Assembly (NCBI GenBank): GCA_020186115.1
Contig: WSYJ01000033.1
Coordinates: 417,983-481,982, forward strand
Length of the DNA stretch: 64,000 nt
Origin: Histomonas meleagridis
Taxonomy: Eukaryota > Parabasalia > Tritrichomonadida > Dientamoebidae
Direction: 5' to 3'
The notes beneath the pieces are model-generated. The model was not told the DNA's origin and searched no databases. It saw only the letters and a list, made by a program, of their open reading frames with translations. The position numbers and the translations under genes are program-made. Each line of letters starts with the position of its first letter. The stretch's first letter is position 1. Shown here in pieces: positions 32,244 through 43,550 of the stretch.

Positions 32244-33377
32244 AAAATGAACAAATTTGATATAAGCTATAAAAAATGATGCGCACCATCAGGCATAAAA
32301 TAAAAATATAAGTAATATTTTCTTGTGAAATTGAAAAAAAAATCTTTTAATTTTAACTTCGAATAATTCTGGAATTGATATAAATTTATGCAGAATTTCT
32401 GTGAAACTGAAAACAAAGCTTGTATGAAATTATAATAATATGAAATTTGATAAAATTGAAATGACGCTCAAACAATGAAAATAAACCACACAAAAATTTG
32501 AGAATCGTAAAATTTTCGATTTTGGAACTTTCTGAGATCAGAAACAACAGCTTTTGATAAATGCTATCGAACCATTAATTTGTCAATTTTAAATTACAAT
32601 AATATCATCTTATATATTTACCAATTCATATGTTCCTGATCCATTAAAATCGGACATTCGAACTTATATAGATAATTTTTTTTGGATAATTGGAACTTTT
32701 AGTTGTATTTTAACGTTCTTCGAAGAAAAGTAAATATTCACAAAAAGTGAAATAAATTTTATCTTGCACAAAACAACAGTGCTTGTCAAAAGCTGGCTAA
32801 TTTAATAATCAATGACTTTTATTCTCCTAAAAATTGCACTTCATTCAACAATTAAAAAAATGTCAAAACATATGCTAGCATATATGTGTTAACTGATAAA
32901 TTGCTTTATATTCAGTAATAATCACCATTTGTCTGTTGAAGAACATTTCTTCACAAATTTGAAAATAATTTAAACGGTCAATAAGTCAGGCTTTTCTTGA
33001 TGGAGGTTATTTAGCGTTAAAACATAGCAATGAAAATAAAATCCAGGATTTCACTTATAAGACCATATTTATTTTTGTAAGTTTCGTTGTCTTTGTGTTA
33101 AATTCTCTGGATAAGATTTCAGAACAAAAAGAGAAGAAGTGTATACACACCACATTTACCAGAACCGTAGAGTTGGCCGGTAAATTGAAAAGTTTATGTT
33201 TATTGCATTGAAATTACTGCGCATCGTTTAACACACAGCGGTTTCGCGACCACGCACCATTTAAAATTGGAAACAAATTCGTTTAAAGTAAAATTTCCAT
33301 TGGAAAACAACATTCCCATACTCACAAAAAATAAACTTTTTGAGGAAAAATTACGGTTTCAGATGTGAATAATTTGA
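32244..33377. other. intergenic, nothing recognised
   Basis: About 1.1 kb of AT-rich DNA between the BspA-like gene and the ubiquitin-like gene. No domain-like frame or RNA gene is supported. Confidence 0.5.
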
Positions 33378-34103
33378 ATGGATACAATCTCTCCCTCTGA
33401 AAGAAATATACAATTATTCTTGATGCACAACTCACGTTGCTGTAGTCTTCCCCAACATCCAATAAATATGATGATACCAACACAAGTAAAACCAATTGAT
33501 AGTGCACAAAACATCACGATACATTTGATTGGTGCATATAATTCTACAATAACTATGTCTTCATTTGACTCAGTTAATGATATAGCAAATGTAGTTAATG
33601 CACAAGACTCTTTTTATATTAGTAATGGCCGAATTTTATCTCCAGCCTTTTCTCTTTCATTCCAAGGAATCAAAGATGGAGATACTATTCACGTCTTAAA
33701 AAAGAAGACTAAACCTGAAAAGATGTACGTAGTTAGAGAAAATTATCAATTGGAAAATGACGTTATTTCCAAATTGAGAGAAAGATTTGATAAAGGATGG
33801 GCTCACAAGTTTAAAGACCCTGATGCAGTCTTCGAACAGTTACGAGACGCATCAAATCCAACAACAGCAGGAGAATCATCAAGACTATCAGATTTATTTA
33901 AAACAAGGATTGAAACAAACCCAGCTGCATACAAAAAGGTATGCATGCGATATCGTAAAGAACTCGAAGGGGACCCGAAAATACAAAGTTCTCTCCCTAC
34001 AGTTTTACCATTAAAATCAAATTCACCATCTATCCAAATGCTCCCAACGAATTGGTCGAAATCGCCATTGGCGAATTCACCTCAAGAAACCTCCACACGG
34101 TGA
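33378..34103 (+). CDS. ubiquitin-like-fold protein, unknown function
   Basis: A 241-residue protein. Residues about 45-107 look like a ubiquitin-like domain: ITIHLIGAYNSTITMSS for the first hairpin, a helix region DIANVVN, then SLSFQGIKDGDTIHVLKKK, which matches the L-x-F-x-G-x-x-L-x-D-x-x-T-I closing pattern. The central part is helical and charged (VISKLRERFDKGWAHKFKDP). The C-terminus is serine/proline rich and disordered. The role could be ubiquitin-proteasome or scaffold; no enzyme motif is visible. Confidence 0.55.
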   Translation: MDTISPSERNIQLFLMHNSRCCSLPQHPINMMIPTQVKPIDSAQNITIHLIGAYNSTITMSSFDSVNDIANVVNAQDSFYISNGRILSPAFSLSFQGIKDGDTIHVLKKKTKPEKMYVVRENYQLENDVISKLRERFDKGWAHKFKDPDAVFEQLRDASNPTTAGESSRLSDLFKTRIETNPAAYKKVCMRYRKELEGDPKIQSSLPTVLPLKSNSPSIQMLPTNWSKSPLANSPQETSTR

Positions 34104-34767
34104 TTGTATGATTAAATATAAAAACATACCATACTGTTTTTTTTGGCATTGAACATCCACAGTCAAAAAGTTCAACTTTTGCACTAAATTTGGTGCGATA
34201 TCCTTTGAAATTACTTTTGATATGTTTACGAATTTATTTTATATAGCATAACCGGTTTATGAACGAAAATTCAATGCTTTCAAATTTGACTATCGTATTC
34301 TTCACAATTTCCTCGTTGTAAAAATACGATAACTATTCAATCTGGCCAGACAATAAAGATCATGAAAAAATGGTTGAAATATAATTTACGAAAATAAATC
34401 ATTTTTGGTATCTTTTAAGTATCATTCGAATTTCAGAACCATAAAAAAACAGAATGAATACAAAGAAAAAGATATACAATTATAAAATACAATAAAATTT
34501 TAGCACATTCTAAGGAAAATTAGTATTAATATATAAAGTTTGTTTAACAAAAACAGTGTTGAATTTTTGGCATCGAATGGTGATAAATTTGCTTTATTTT
34601 ATTTGGTAGTTATTCATATTTCTTTCAAGATTAGAAAATGAATCATTGTAAAATTCAAGAAATATATAAAATCTTTTTTCCTTTATTTAATATGCTGCAT
34701 TAGATAGTTTCTGAATAATATCCCAAAATATCAAACTAGTAAATTATATTTCAAAATCACTAATATA
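34104..34767. other. intergenic, nothing recognised
   Basis: AT-rich 3' flank shared by the ubiquitin-like gene and the ankyrin remnant. No feature is supported. Confidence 0.5.
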
Positions 34768-35400
34768 TTATTTATAAAATAATAAATAAAACAAATAAAT
34801 ATTTCCAGTATTATCATTTCGATGAAATTGAATTGCAATTTTAAAAGTTAATTCGAACGATGAATGATTTTGTTCACATAATTGAATGATTTCAACATTT
34901 CCACCAGCAAATGCATATTTACCTGTGTTAATTACTTTTGCATCATTCATAAGTAAATATTTAAAACATTTAACTGATCCAAAAAATGCTGCATATTCAA
35001 TTAATGTAACATTGTTTTGATTAATAAATGAACATCTTCCATAAAGTGATGGTTCGGTTGTTTTGTTTAAATCAAAATTTGGCTGTGATGATATTTCTTG
35101 AAGTTTTTCTATTTCATCATTTCGAATTATTTTCGAAATTTCATTTGGATTAACTCCTTCTTTAATCAATTTCTTATGAAGTTCCCAATCATTCTTTGAT
35201 AATTCTTCATAATTATCTATAAAATCTTGATATTTCCATTTATTATTTAATAGTTCATGATAATTTTCTATAACATCATCGATTTTTTTAATTTCATTGA
35301 ATGAATTTTCTTTTTTATAATGTGCAAAATATTCCGATTTAATAGTTTTAGTAATATTTATATCTATTAGATTTTATTCAATCATTTTTTCTATTAAATA
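34768..35400 (-). pseudogene. DUF3447 head fragment, truncated
   Basis: The complement encodes the family head only: NYEELSKNDWELHKKLIKEG, ISKIIRNDEIEKLQEIS, LIEYAAFFGSVKCFKYLL and GKYAFAGGNVEIIQLCEQ. It then ends after FHRNDNTGNIYLFYL, which joins the head directly to the spacer sequence of an ankyrin unit. The part between the head and the ladder seen in paralogues is missing. There is no ATG. It looks like a deletion-derived remnant. Confidence 0.7.
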
Positions 35401-35541
35401 ATATTATATTACATGAAAGGTTCCCTCCATTTGTGTCGGTTTTGGTAAACGTTTTTTTTAAACAAGAATTCACAACAGCTGTTAAATTTTTAAGTATGAA
35501 GAAAATTGAGGGAGTTCGTTTGGTCTGCCTTTATCCCTTCA

Positions 35542-35952
35542 ATGAAGACAAACCCATTTGTTTCATCACAAGCACGCAAGGTTCGCAAGGCATTTTTCAA
35601 CGCTACTAAAGAAGAAAAGCATATTGCTATGAGCGCTCCTCTTAGCAAGGATCTTCAAAAACAATACGGAATCAAGCGTCTTCCAATCCGTCGTGATGAT
35701 GAAGTTGAAGTCGTTCGTGGTCAAATGAAGAAGCGTACAGGTCGTGTTGTTGCTGTCAAACTCTCAACAATGCGTATCAACGTTGAATCTGTTACTAAAC
35801 AGAAGATCAGCAATGAAACAGTTTTCATCCCAATCCACCCATCAAATGTCGTTATCACAAAAATCAAGATGGATAAATATCGCAAGAATCTCATTGAAAA
35901 GAAACGCCAAAATCGTGAAAAGGCACTTCAAAAGCTTGGTCGTGCAAAGTAA
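35542..35952 (+). CDS. RPL26: 60S ribosomal protein L26 (uL24)
   Basis: 136 residues from the ATG at 35542. The frame extends upstream to a TTG, but the family start M-K-x-N-P-F-V-x-S fits 35542 exactly. Conserved parts include MSAPLSKDLQKQYGIKRLPI, RRDDEVEVVRGQMKKRTGRV (KOW motif) and IHPSNVVITKIKMDKYRKN. It sits at the exit-tunnel side of the large subunit. Codon use is more GC-rich and regular than neighbours, as expected of a highly expressed gene. A GTAAACGTTTTT stretch lies about 95 bp upstream. Confidence 0.93.
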   Translation: MKTNPFVSSQARKVRKAFFNATKEEKHIAMSAPLSKDLQKQYGIKRLPIRRDDEVEVVRGQMKKRTGRVVAVKLSTMRINVESVTKQKISNETVFIPIHPSNVVITKIKMDKYRKNLIEKKRQNREKALQKLGRAK

Positions 35953-36241
35953 ATAAATAATTTAATAATTATATTTATGTTAATTTTGAATTTATTTTGT
36001 TTTTAAATTTTTATAAAAGATAATTTTTCATTAATGTTACATTCTTTTTTAACTTATCCCAATTTTTTTACATAATATTATACACAATGTATTGGCCTGA
36101 TTTATGCAGTAAAAAGTATTAATAAAAGTGTTTTGATTTCGAATGTTTTTTGAATTTGAAAAATGTTAACATATCAATTTGCCAAAAAAAATTGCAATTT
36201 TCATATAAATTAAGAATACCAAAGTGATAGTGATAGACTGT

Positions 36242-37123
36242 TTATTTTTTTTCTCTTGCAAATAAGGCAGCTCCAATTGCACCAACGTAATGATGATAAT
36301 CTGGTACCACCAAAGTTACTTTTGGTTGGAACAAATTTACTGATCTTCTCAGATTATTTGCTATCATTCCTTCTTTGTCTAGAAATCCGCTAATAAAAAT
36401 GCATGTATCGATTCCTTCAGATCCGCATATTGAGGATACATGTGTCCCAATAGCAAAGGAAACAGTAGCAATAAGAGAGGATGCAATGTCAGCGTCGGAT
36501 GGCCGCTCTTTACTAAATGCAGCTTTGGCCATTGAAGATGCAACTGTTCCGGTAACAAGTGTAGGACCATAATCTTCCCCAACCAAATCTTCTATCATTA
36601 AATCGACGTTTTCTGGTTTACCTTTGGATGCAAGTTGATAAAGTTCATCAAAATTTGTTACGCCAAGAAGAAGTTTGGAAAGAGCCATTAATGTTCCACC
36701 ACCAATTGGGGAGCTGCCAATATGTTTAGTTTCGTTTCCATAATTTAATGTAAAAGAAACGCCTGTTCCCATTGATGCAATTATATATCTGTCTGATATT
36801 TTTCCTACACCGCCATGGATATGAAGTCTATTTTTATCTTGTAATAGGTATGCTACACCTTTGGCATTTGCACGCATTTCATCCTCAAAAATCGGAGATG
36901 GAATATGTAAAGTTTGAATAAAATTACGAAATTTATATGATCCTGCACCAACAGCACACCAGTTTTTGAAGTCTTCTGCATGAATAATTCTTTCATCGTG
37001 ATGTGATGTAAAATATTCTTTGATTTCTTCGAAATTGGAATGAAATTTTTGGCATAAAATTTCTCCATTGTCTTTAAGCAATGCTACTTTGACAAAGGTA
37101 CTGCCAAAATCAACACCGATCAT
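36242..37123 (-). CDS. PANK: type II (eukaryotic) pantothenate kinase
   Basis: A 293-residue ASKHA-fold kinase. N-terminal IGVDFGSTFVKVAL is the phosphate-1 loop. IIASMGTGVSFTL and HIGSSPIGGGTLMALSKLLLG are the hallmark fumble/PanK II motifs, and HHYVGAIGAALFA is the C-terminal adenosine-side motif. The enzyme phosphorylates pantothenate, the first step of coenzyme A synthesis. The length fits a single catalytic domain without the regulatory N-terminal extension of animal PanKs. The start is unambiguous. Confidence 0.9.
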   Translation of the reverse strand: MIGVDFGSTFVKVALLKDNGEILCQKFHSNFEEIKEYFTSHHDERIIHAEDFKNWCAVGAGSYKFRNFIQTLHIPSPIFEDEMRANAKGVAYLLQDKNRLHIHGGVGKISDRYIIASMGTGVSFTLNYGNETKHIGSSPIGGGTLMALSKLLLGVTNFDELYQLASKGKPENVDLMIEDLVGEDYGPTLVTGTVASSMAKAAFSKERPSDADIASSLIATVSFAIGTHVSSICGSEGIDTCIFISGFLDKEGMIANNLRRSVNLFQPKVTLVVPDYHHYVGAIGAALFAREKK

Positions 37124-37432
37124 GGGATGCTTTTGGTTTTCTTGTTTGGTTGAATGGTCTGGAATTGAATTGATAATAATCGTTTTGATGAACGTTTGTT
37201 ATTGAGCACAATAATCTCAAATATAAAAAGTTGGCTGTAAGGGGAAAATTTAACTCAACTTAAGCACATTGGAAATGAACTTTGTTCAAACCTATTAAGC
37301 GAATTTGGAATATTTATATTTATTAAAGATCTATATATCATTTAACGGGAAACCATTTAAGCTTAACTCTGAAGACATATAATAAAAAAAAAAAAAAAGA
37401 AAATCATAAAGAAAATTTTATTTTTACATTAC

Positions 37433-40400
37433 CTAATCAGATTTATTGATAAATATTTGTTCTGCATAAGATATTAACTCATCCGCTTCAAAAGGCAAAA
37501 TAAATTTCTGAGATATATTTAAGAAGCACGAAATAAGTTTTATCAATGCCAATGTTTGGTTATTACTTTTAAGCGAATTGAAGATCATTCTAAATTGGAA
37601 TGAACTTTGAGCTCTTGCAAGAATAGAATCAAACAGCAAAGCATCAACATATAAGTGAGCATCGCCACGTTCTATAATTGCATCAATAGCTTGATCTGGA
37701 AGTGTTTTAATTTTTTGTGACAACACAATATCATTACTTTCTATAATAACAGACTTATATTTTGATGTAAGGCCAAATCCTACATCATTAGTTTCTTGAA
37801 GTATTTCCATTTCTGTTTCTTCATCCAAAACTGAATTCCAAAATTCTCTATCTTTGTTTAAATTTCCTTTGAATAATTTCAATGCAAATTCCTTTGAAAT
37901 TTTTGGGTTCAAAACGTTTAACTCCATCCAAATTTTGAGAATGTCGATAACTGTTTTTGAGTAGTTTACAGAATCCGGGTTATTCAAAATTAGACTTGAA
38001 AATTCTTCGATTTTTGTTTCATTCTTCACTTTAATATTCATTTTTTCTAACATTTCTATAGTATAAACCTTTAATTTAGTATTAGTATCAGTTGTGTAAT
38101 TTTGTTTTTCGACTTTTTTAATGATTTGCCTTTGATTGTCTAAAGGTAATTTCGATAAATATGACATTATTTTGTTATAATAATCATTGAATTCGTTTTC
38201 ATTAATGAATTCTTTTATTTTATGTATAAACAAAAAATTCGATTCTAAATCCTCATTTTTATCTAAATAAGAGTATATAATGTCGAATCTTTTCTTTGGA
38301 TCTATTAACGAAAACGCAAAGTGAAATATCGTTTTGTTATTTGTTGAAGTTATTAACTTTAAAATTTTATCATTTTCATTCATTGGCTTTAAGATTTCAT
38401 TTTGTAAAACATCGATGTAAAATGGTAAATAATCTTTTGAACAAATTTTAATTTCATTTTTACATAATTCGATTTTTTTCTTTTTGTTCTTTTCCATTTT
38501 TGCATATTTCATTTTAATTGATTCATTTGAATCATCTAAAAATTGATAACCGAATTCCAATTTATTATTTTCCAAACAAATTTTTGCTAATTCTTCATTT
38601 ATTACTTTTTGATTTATATCTTTTAATTGTTTACATAATAATTGAACACTTTTAATAAACCGTTCAATATCATTTATAATAATATTTTTGTTTAATATTA
38701 ATTTCACTAAAGAAGTCGAATTATTTTCTTTATCGATTTCATTTGGAGTAATCTTTGGATTAATTTCACTAATTTCATTATATTTTTGGAACTTTTTAAT
38801 ATATTCTTCAACATTATCATTGATTAAATTCTTCGGTATGAAACTTAAGAATCGATGTGCATTACTTAAATAATTATCAGATGAAATTTTACAAGAATTC
38901 GCACGTTGACAATATTCTTTAATTATTGTTAATGTTATATCTCTTTCTTTTTCTGTTTGGATATCATAATCTTGATTATTATGTAATTTAGTAACTAAAT
39001 CAATTTCTTTTATTTGTTCAAGAAATTGTTTGTCTTTAAATATTGTTTCATTCGCTTCATATAATATTTCGACAAATCCATTCCATGAGTCTGAATGTTT
39101 TTGTGATATTTCTTTCGAAAACTTCAATATATTTTGTGTCGTGATTTCTTTTAATGAGATATTATCAATGTTAACATTTGTAAGAATTGCGATTTTAATT
39201 ATTCCTAAAAGTAACGAATCTTTTTTCGTTAAATAATCTCGAAAATAATCCAATAAATATGTCGAATCAACCAATGTCATTTTATCGATAATGTTTCCAA
39301 TGAATTCTTTGATTGTTTCTTCATTTTGTGTTTTTAATGAATTCCTTATTTCCCGAATTCGATCTTTCATATTATAATTATAAAAGAATTTGGGATTTTC
39401 ATAAAGAATTGGTGTACTTAATACATTTATTAATGATTCGGGACTTCTTAAAATGATTGTTTTTGCATCGCTATTAAATATTTTACAAAGTTCTTCGCCT
39501 GTTTTGACGTTAGTGCAAAATAATAATATTCGTTCATCATCATTTAAATCATTTACATATTTTTGATATCGCATAGTTATGCTTGATTCTTCATTAGCAA
39601 AATTTGTAATATAATTATCAAATTCAATTGCTAATTCTGAATCTTTTATTAAGCTTGGAAAACGTTTAGAGCCTAATTTTAGTAAATCAACAATTAGATT
39701 TGTTTCACCAGTAAACATATCAATCTTATTGGCACGTTCTCGGAAGGTATCGGCTTCTTGAATTATATTGATATATTCATTAGGATCAGCAAAAGGTGAT
39801 ATTGAATTAACAACAAAATCCTTCTTTTCATCGGCGTTTAATTCGCTCGAATTTTTGAATACAACCGAAATTTTGTGAAAAAGCGACCGTTTACCCCATA
39901 AAGTTAATTGCTTTTTCAGATCACAATTCCTAAATTTTTGCCATTCTTTGCCGTTAAAACCGTCTCTATTCATTTTTGTGAATATTTTTAAACGTTCATT
40001 ATATCGTAACATTGTTTCATCATTTGGTTTGATTTCAAGACCTGTACGTATTAATTCTGAATTAATATCAGGCGTTTCTCCAATTGATTCCTTACAAAAA
40101 TCAAAAACAAAATTTTTGTCTTTGATTAATTTTAAATAATCATTAATTAATTGTATTGTTAATTCATTTTGTTTAACATATGCTTTATAGTATATATCTT
40201 TATCAAAATCAAAAGTTCGTAAAAGGACTAATGCATCACCAAAAAATCCTTGCTCACAATTACGCTGATATAACTCAAATGGAGTGACAGAAATATAATG
40301 AACAAGATTAAAATGTGTTGATTCCCCAATTTGTTCTTGTGGTTCAAGAACTAATAATCCTTGTTGGGTATTAAACATAAATGAATCGGCTTTGACGGTT

Positions 40401-41212
40401 ATTTGTTCAAAATGTTTTTGATCGTTTTCAATTGAATAAATTCCAATTGAACCAAATTCATCAAGCGTAGCAAAATGTAAATTATCCCATGATGCAAGAT
40501 AAAGTGAAGGAACTTCAATGACGTTAGTTTCTTTGACATTCTTTTCAAGTGAAAAAATAATGACTTTGTTAAATGAATCTAATACAAAAAAATGATTGAA
40601 ATCATTAGAAAATACACAATCTTTTGGATCATCAAAGATGTAGGAAGGAGTAAGTTGTGAGCAATCTTCGTTGATAATCGTTAAGGTTTTGGTAATAAGC
40701 GCAATGAATTTGGTGCATGAAGCTGAAATTTGTGGTTTTGGAATATTGGTATGGATGACATTATTTGAATTTAATGAAACAAGAGAATTTGAGGTCAGTC
40801 CATAAACATCATTTGCAAATGGAAGTAATTTGAAAAAGTTTGAATTAGAATTTTGTCCGATTTTTTTTAAGTCATAAGAATACACGAAAATAGCTGTTTT
40901 GGTAAGTAATAAAATTTCTTTTTTTGCTGGATGAAAAGCTGATGATAAAAAATTAGTATCTGATTTTGAGTATATAATTGAATTTGCAATAAAATTTATG
41001 AAATAAACAGATGATCCGATCGAAAGTGTTGCATATTTGCCATCATTTGAAAAACTAAAGCGAAATGAATTTGTGATTGATTTATTTGTATTTGATTGAA
41101 AAAAAGATACAAAATAGTTAACTATAGAAACATGACCGTAAAGTTCTTCGTCTGTGAAAGATGCAAAATCTTTTTGTATTAGTTGGGTATCATAATAAAC
41201 CCTATTTAGCAT
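37433..41212 (-). CDS. NBAS/Sec39-like vesicle-tethering protein
   Basis: A 1259-residue protein. The first 300 residues form short beta-strands of a propeller type (FRFSFSNDGKYATLSI, FSNDFNHFFVLDSFNKVIIF). The rest is helical. At about residue 325, TPFELYQRNCEQGFFGDALVLLRTF matches the E-L-Y-x-x-x-x-x-x-x-Y-G-x-A-L pattern at the start of the Sec39 region in NBAS. NBAS/Sec39 is part of the Dsl1/NRZ complex, which tethers Golgi-derived COPI vesicles at the ER. The KNTC1/Rod kinetochore protein has the same architecture and cannot be excluded. No partner subunits (Dsl1/ZW10, Tip20/RINT1) are in the window. Confidence 0.6.
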   Translation of the reverse strand: MLNRVYYDTQLIQKDFASFTDEELYGHVSIVNYFVSFFQSNTNKSITNSFRFSFSNDGKYATLSIGSSVYFINFIANSIIYSKSDTNFLSSAFHPAKKEILLLTKTAIFVYSYDLKKIGQNSNSNFFKLLPFANDVYGLTSNSLVSLNSNNVIHTNIPKPQISASCTKFIALITKTLTIINEDCSQLTPSYIFDDPKDCVFSNDFNHFFVLDSFNKVIIFSLEKNVKETNVIEVPSLYLASWDNLHFATLDEFGSIGIYSIENDQKHFEQITVKADSFMFNTQQGLLVLEPQEQIGESTHFNLVHYISVTPFELYQRNCEQGFFGDALVLLRTFDFDKDIYYKAYVKQNELTIQLINDYLKLIKDKNFVFDFCKESIGETPDINSELIRTGLEIKPNDETMLRYNERLKIFTKMNRDGFNGKEWQKFRNCDLKKQLTLWGKRSLFHKISVVFKNSSELNADEKKDFVVNSISPFADPNEYINIIQEADTFRERANKIDMFTGETNLIVDLLKLGSKRFPSLIKDSELAIEFDNYITNFANEESSITMRYQKYVNDLNDDERILLFCTNVKTGEELCKIFNSDAKTIILRSPESLINVLSTPILYENPKFFYNYNMKDRIREIRNSLKTQNEETIKEFIGNIIDKMTLVDSTYLLDYFRDYLTKKDSLLLGIIKIAILTNVNIDNISLKEITTQNILKFSKEISQKHSDSWNGFVEILYEANETIFKDKQFLEQIKEIDLVTKLHNNQDYDIQTEKERDITLTIIKEYCQRANSCKISSDNYLSNAHRFLSFIPKNLINDNVEEYIKKFQKYNEISEINPKITPNEIDKENNSTSLVKLILNKNIIINDIERFIKSVQLLCKQLKDINQKVINEELAKICLENNKLEFGYQFLDDSNESIKMKYAKMEKNKKKKIELCKNEIKICSKDYLPFYIDVLQNEILKPMNENDKILKLITSTNNKTIFHFAFSLIDPKKRFDIIYSYLDKNEDLESNFLFIHKIKEFINENEFNDYYNKIMSYLSKLPLDNQRQIIKKVEKQNYTTDTNTKLKVYTIEMLEKMNIKVKNETKIEEFSSLILNNPDSVNYSKTVIDILKIWMELNVLNPKISKEFALKLFKGNLNKDREFWNSVLDEETEMEILQETNDVGFGLTSKYKSVIIESNDIVLSQKIKTLPDQAIDAIIERGDAHLYVDALLFDSILARAQSSFQFRMIFNSLKSNNQTLALIKLISCFLNISQKFILPFEADELISYAEQIFINKSD

Positions 41213-43163
41213 TTTTTATTTAACGGTCTCTGTATTTCGCTTGAAGCAAAAGACGTTAAAATGATTTCACGTTTCTTCGTTGAAAGATTCAACTGGAAAG
41301 ACATAAGAAAAGTTATGTCGAATGTTTATGTTTTTTTGTTTTGCCCGAAAGAATATCATTCATGTCTAAATCTTTATCTTATTAAGTCAATTATGAACTT
41401 TGAATTCATGATATTCATATGAACAAGTTATTTGTGTGCCATATAATTGAAGAAAATATGGTAAAATATAATTAGATCAAATTAATCATAAGTACATCTA
41501 TCATGGAACTTGAATCAAAAGTTTAATTTGATAAAAAAATATATTCGTTAATTTTAATATCTCTAAATGAGTTTATTAATTTTTGGATATTGCTTTAAGC
41601 ATTATCATTACTTTCAGATTCATTTGTAATTTTATAGCCGCAAAGAATTTGAAACATATATGGAATTGCTTTTCTGAGGAAGCAAGTCCTCTCATTCCTT
41701 GAATTAATGCTGAACTGATTAATCATCAATTTTTTCATTTATTTTCATTCATTTCAATTTCATATTCAAGGACACCAAGAAAATGCAATAAAGCTAAAAA
41801 TGTCTCCCGAAATTCAATAAATCGTCAAAGGAAAAAACATAACTAGAAAACTATAGAGAGCAACGATCGTTTTAGGCTTAGAAGTACAATGTAAAATTCA
41901 AGTGAAGAAAGATCAAATTTATAATTTGGTTAACGAGTTGACATTACTATTACGAAACTTCAAACCGTAACTACACTTACTGTTGTAAAAAATCAGTTAT
42001 AAAAACGATTAAAATAAACTCATTTTCAAAGAACCATAACCGGTAAATATTTTCAGTGCTCACAATTTTGAATGATTATTTTGACAACTTTTGCGATGGG
42101 TTGAGCGGTTGCAGACAGTTCAACTCAATGAAGCAGGATAAACGACAGTCCTCATTTGGGCATTGAAATTAAGCTCAAAGGCTCACGCCTCTCAGAAAGA
42201 AAGCCAGGTTGATACGGATAATACATGTGAAGTGCAATGGATAAATTGAAATTTTTCAATGAGATTTGGGTAATTCAATCGGTACCGATCCCATTTTTCA
42301 GATAATTTTGACGTTTTATTAGTTCTCGTAGCGGTTTTTTGATAGTTCACCTTTTATTATATATTTCTTTCTAAAATCTCAATGAAAACATCATATAATA
42401 TAGATACATTACGAGCAATTGAATGCGATCTTAATGAAATTGTTTTTTCAATCACTTTTTTTGGTTTTTCAAAATTATTAAATTTCAATAATATTCTCGA
42501 ATAAATATATAATCAACACCAAGACATCATAAAAACATAAACATTATTATTTTTTAATTATGGGACTGATTACAAAAAAAGCCTCGATGATTATATAAAT
42601 ATATAAATATATCATTCACTTAGTCACATATTTTAATTTGTATTCGAAAACAAAATATGGACTACGATCTGGTATAATTTCATTTTCTACAGGTAATATA
42701 AAAATATAGATAAATTTTCAGTAGTATTGGATTCTAATCGATCTAATAATATTTATTTATTCATCAAAGCGATATATATGAGATTCCGCACTTACTAAAA
42801 GAAGACTGAAATAATTTCAAAATATAATAAAATAATATTACAAGCAATTTTGTTTATAAATAATTATAGTATTAAAAATAAATGCATTAATGGCATAAAA
42901 TCATTTGCAAACAATAATTCCAATAATATATTTTTATTTATATATTATCATGTACAAACAAATAAAAATATCTTGAATTAAACTTGATGGAATTAAAGAT
43001 GATAAGAAGGTTATTTTGCAGTCAAAAAAAAATTTAAAGATAAAGCATATTTATATGAATAAAAATGACTCTATAGTATTTGAGCAATAAAATGAATTTG
43101 AAATTTTTTTTACATAATCCTTTGAAGTTGGAGATAAAGTCTTAATTGTCCTATGGTCTTTGA
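41213..43163. other. long intergenic region
   Basis: Nearly 2 kb without a supportable gene. TAACGGTCTC at 41221-41230 lies 9 bp upstream of the NBAS-like start. A patch around 42095-42300 is richer in GC than its surroundings and lacks long frames; it could hold a small RNA, but I recognise no snRNA, SRP or RNase P motif in it. The rest is AT-rich spacer. Confidence 0.4.
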
Positions 43164-43550
43164 TCAAAATAAATCACCATCAATTTCAACATCGCAAAAA
43201 TCCCATTCGAACGTGCTTGGCGAACTTTCTTTTTTGATTTCAGGATTCACGTCATTTACTTCTGGGCTAGTAGATTTGTAATCAGTATGGAAGATCGTAC
43301 AATATGAATATGAAAATTGATATGGATTTTTGTTTGGATCAATAAATGAACTATCATCAAAGTCAGAAATTTCATCCGTAGTTTCAGCAGCCGTATTTAT
43401 CCTATTTTCTGAAATCTCGGCCATTTCTTCCAATATCATTAGTGATTCTTTTGTGAATCCTTTTTTTGTAAATTCTAAAATATAATCTAATCCATCAGGC
43501 TTGAAAATGATTTGATGTTTTGGCTTGTGGTTCTTCTCGTGTCGTCCCAT
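43164..43550 (-). CDS. acidic unknown protein
   Basis: A 128-residue protein with a basic N-terminus (GRHEKNHKPKHQ), a short helical stretch (GLDYILEFTKKGFTKESLMILEEMAEI) and a disordered acidic C-terminus ending in WDFCDVEIDGDLF. The frame is clean, starts with ATG, and its base composition is higher in GC than the spacers on both sides. No family is recognised. Confidence 0.5.
   Translation of the reverse strand: MGRHEKNHKPKHQIIFKPDGLDYILEFTKKGFTKESLMILEEMAEISENRINTAAETTDEISDFDDSSFIDPNKNPYQFSYSYCTIFHTDYKSTSPEVNDVNPEIKKESSPSTFEWDFCDVEIDGDLF

Noticed and set aside
42095-42300. A small nuclear or SRP RNA in the GC-richer patch
   Set aside because: No U-snRNA, SRP Alu-domain or RNase P motif could be recognised; it stays an unassigned patch.
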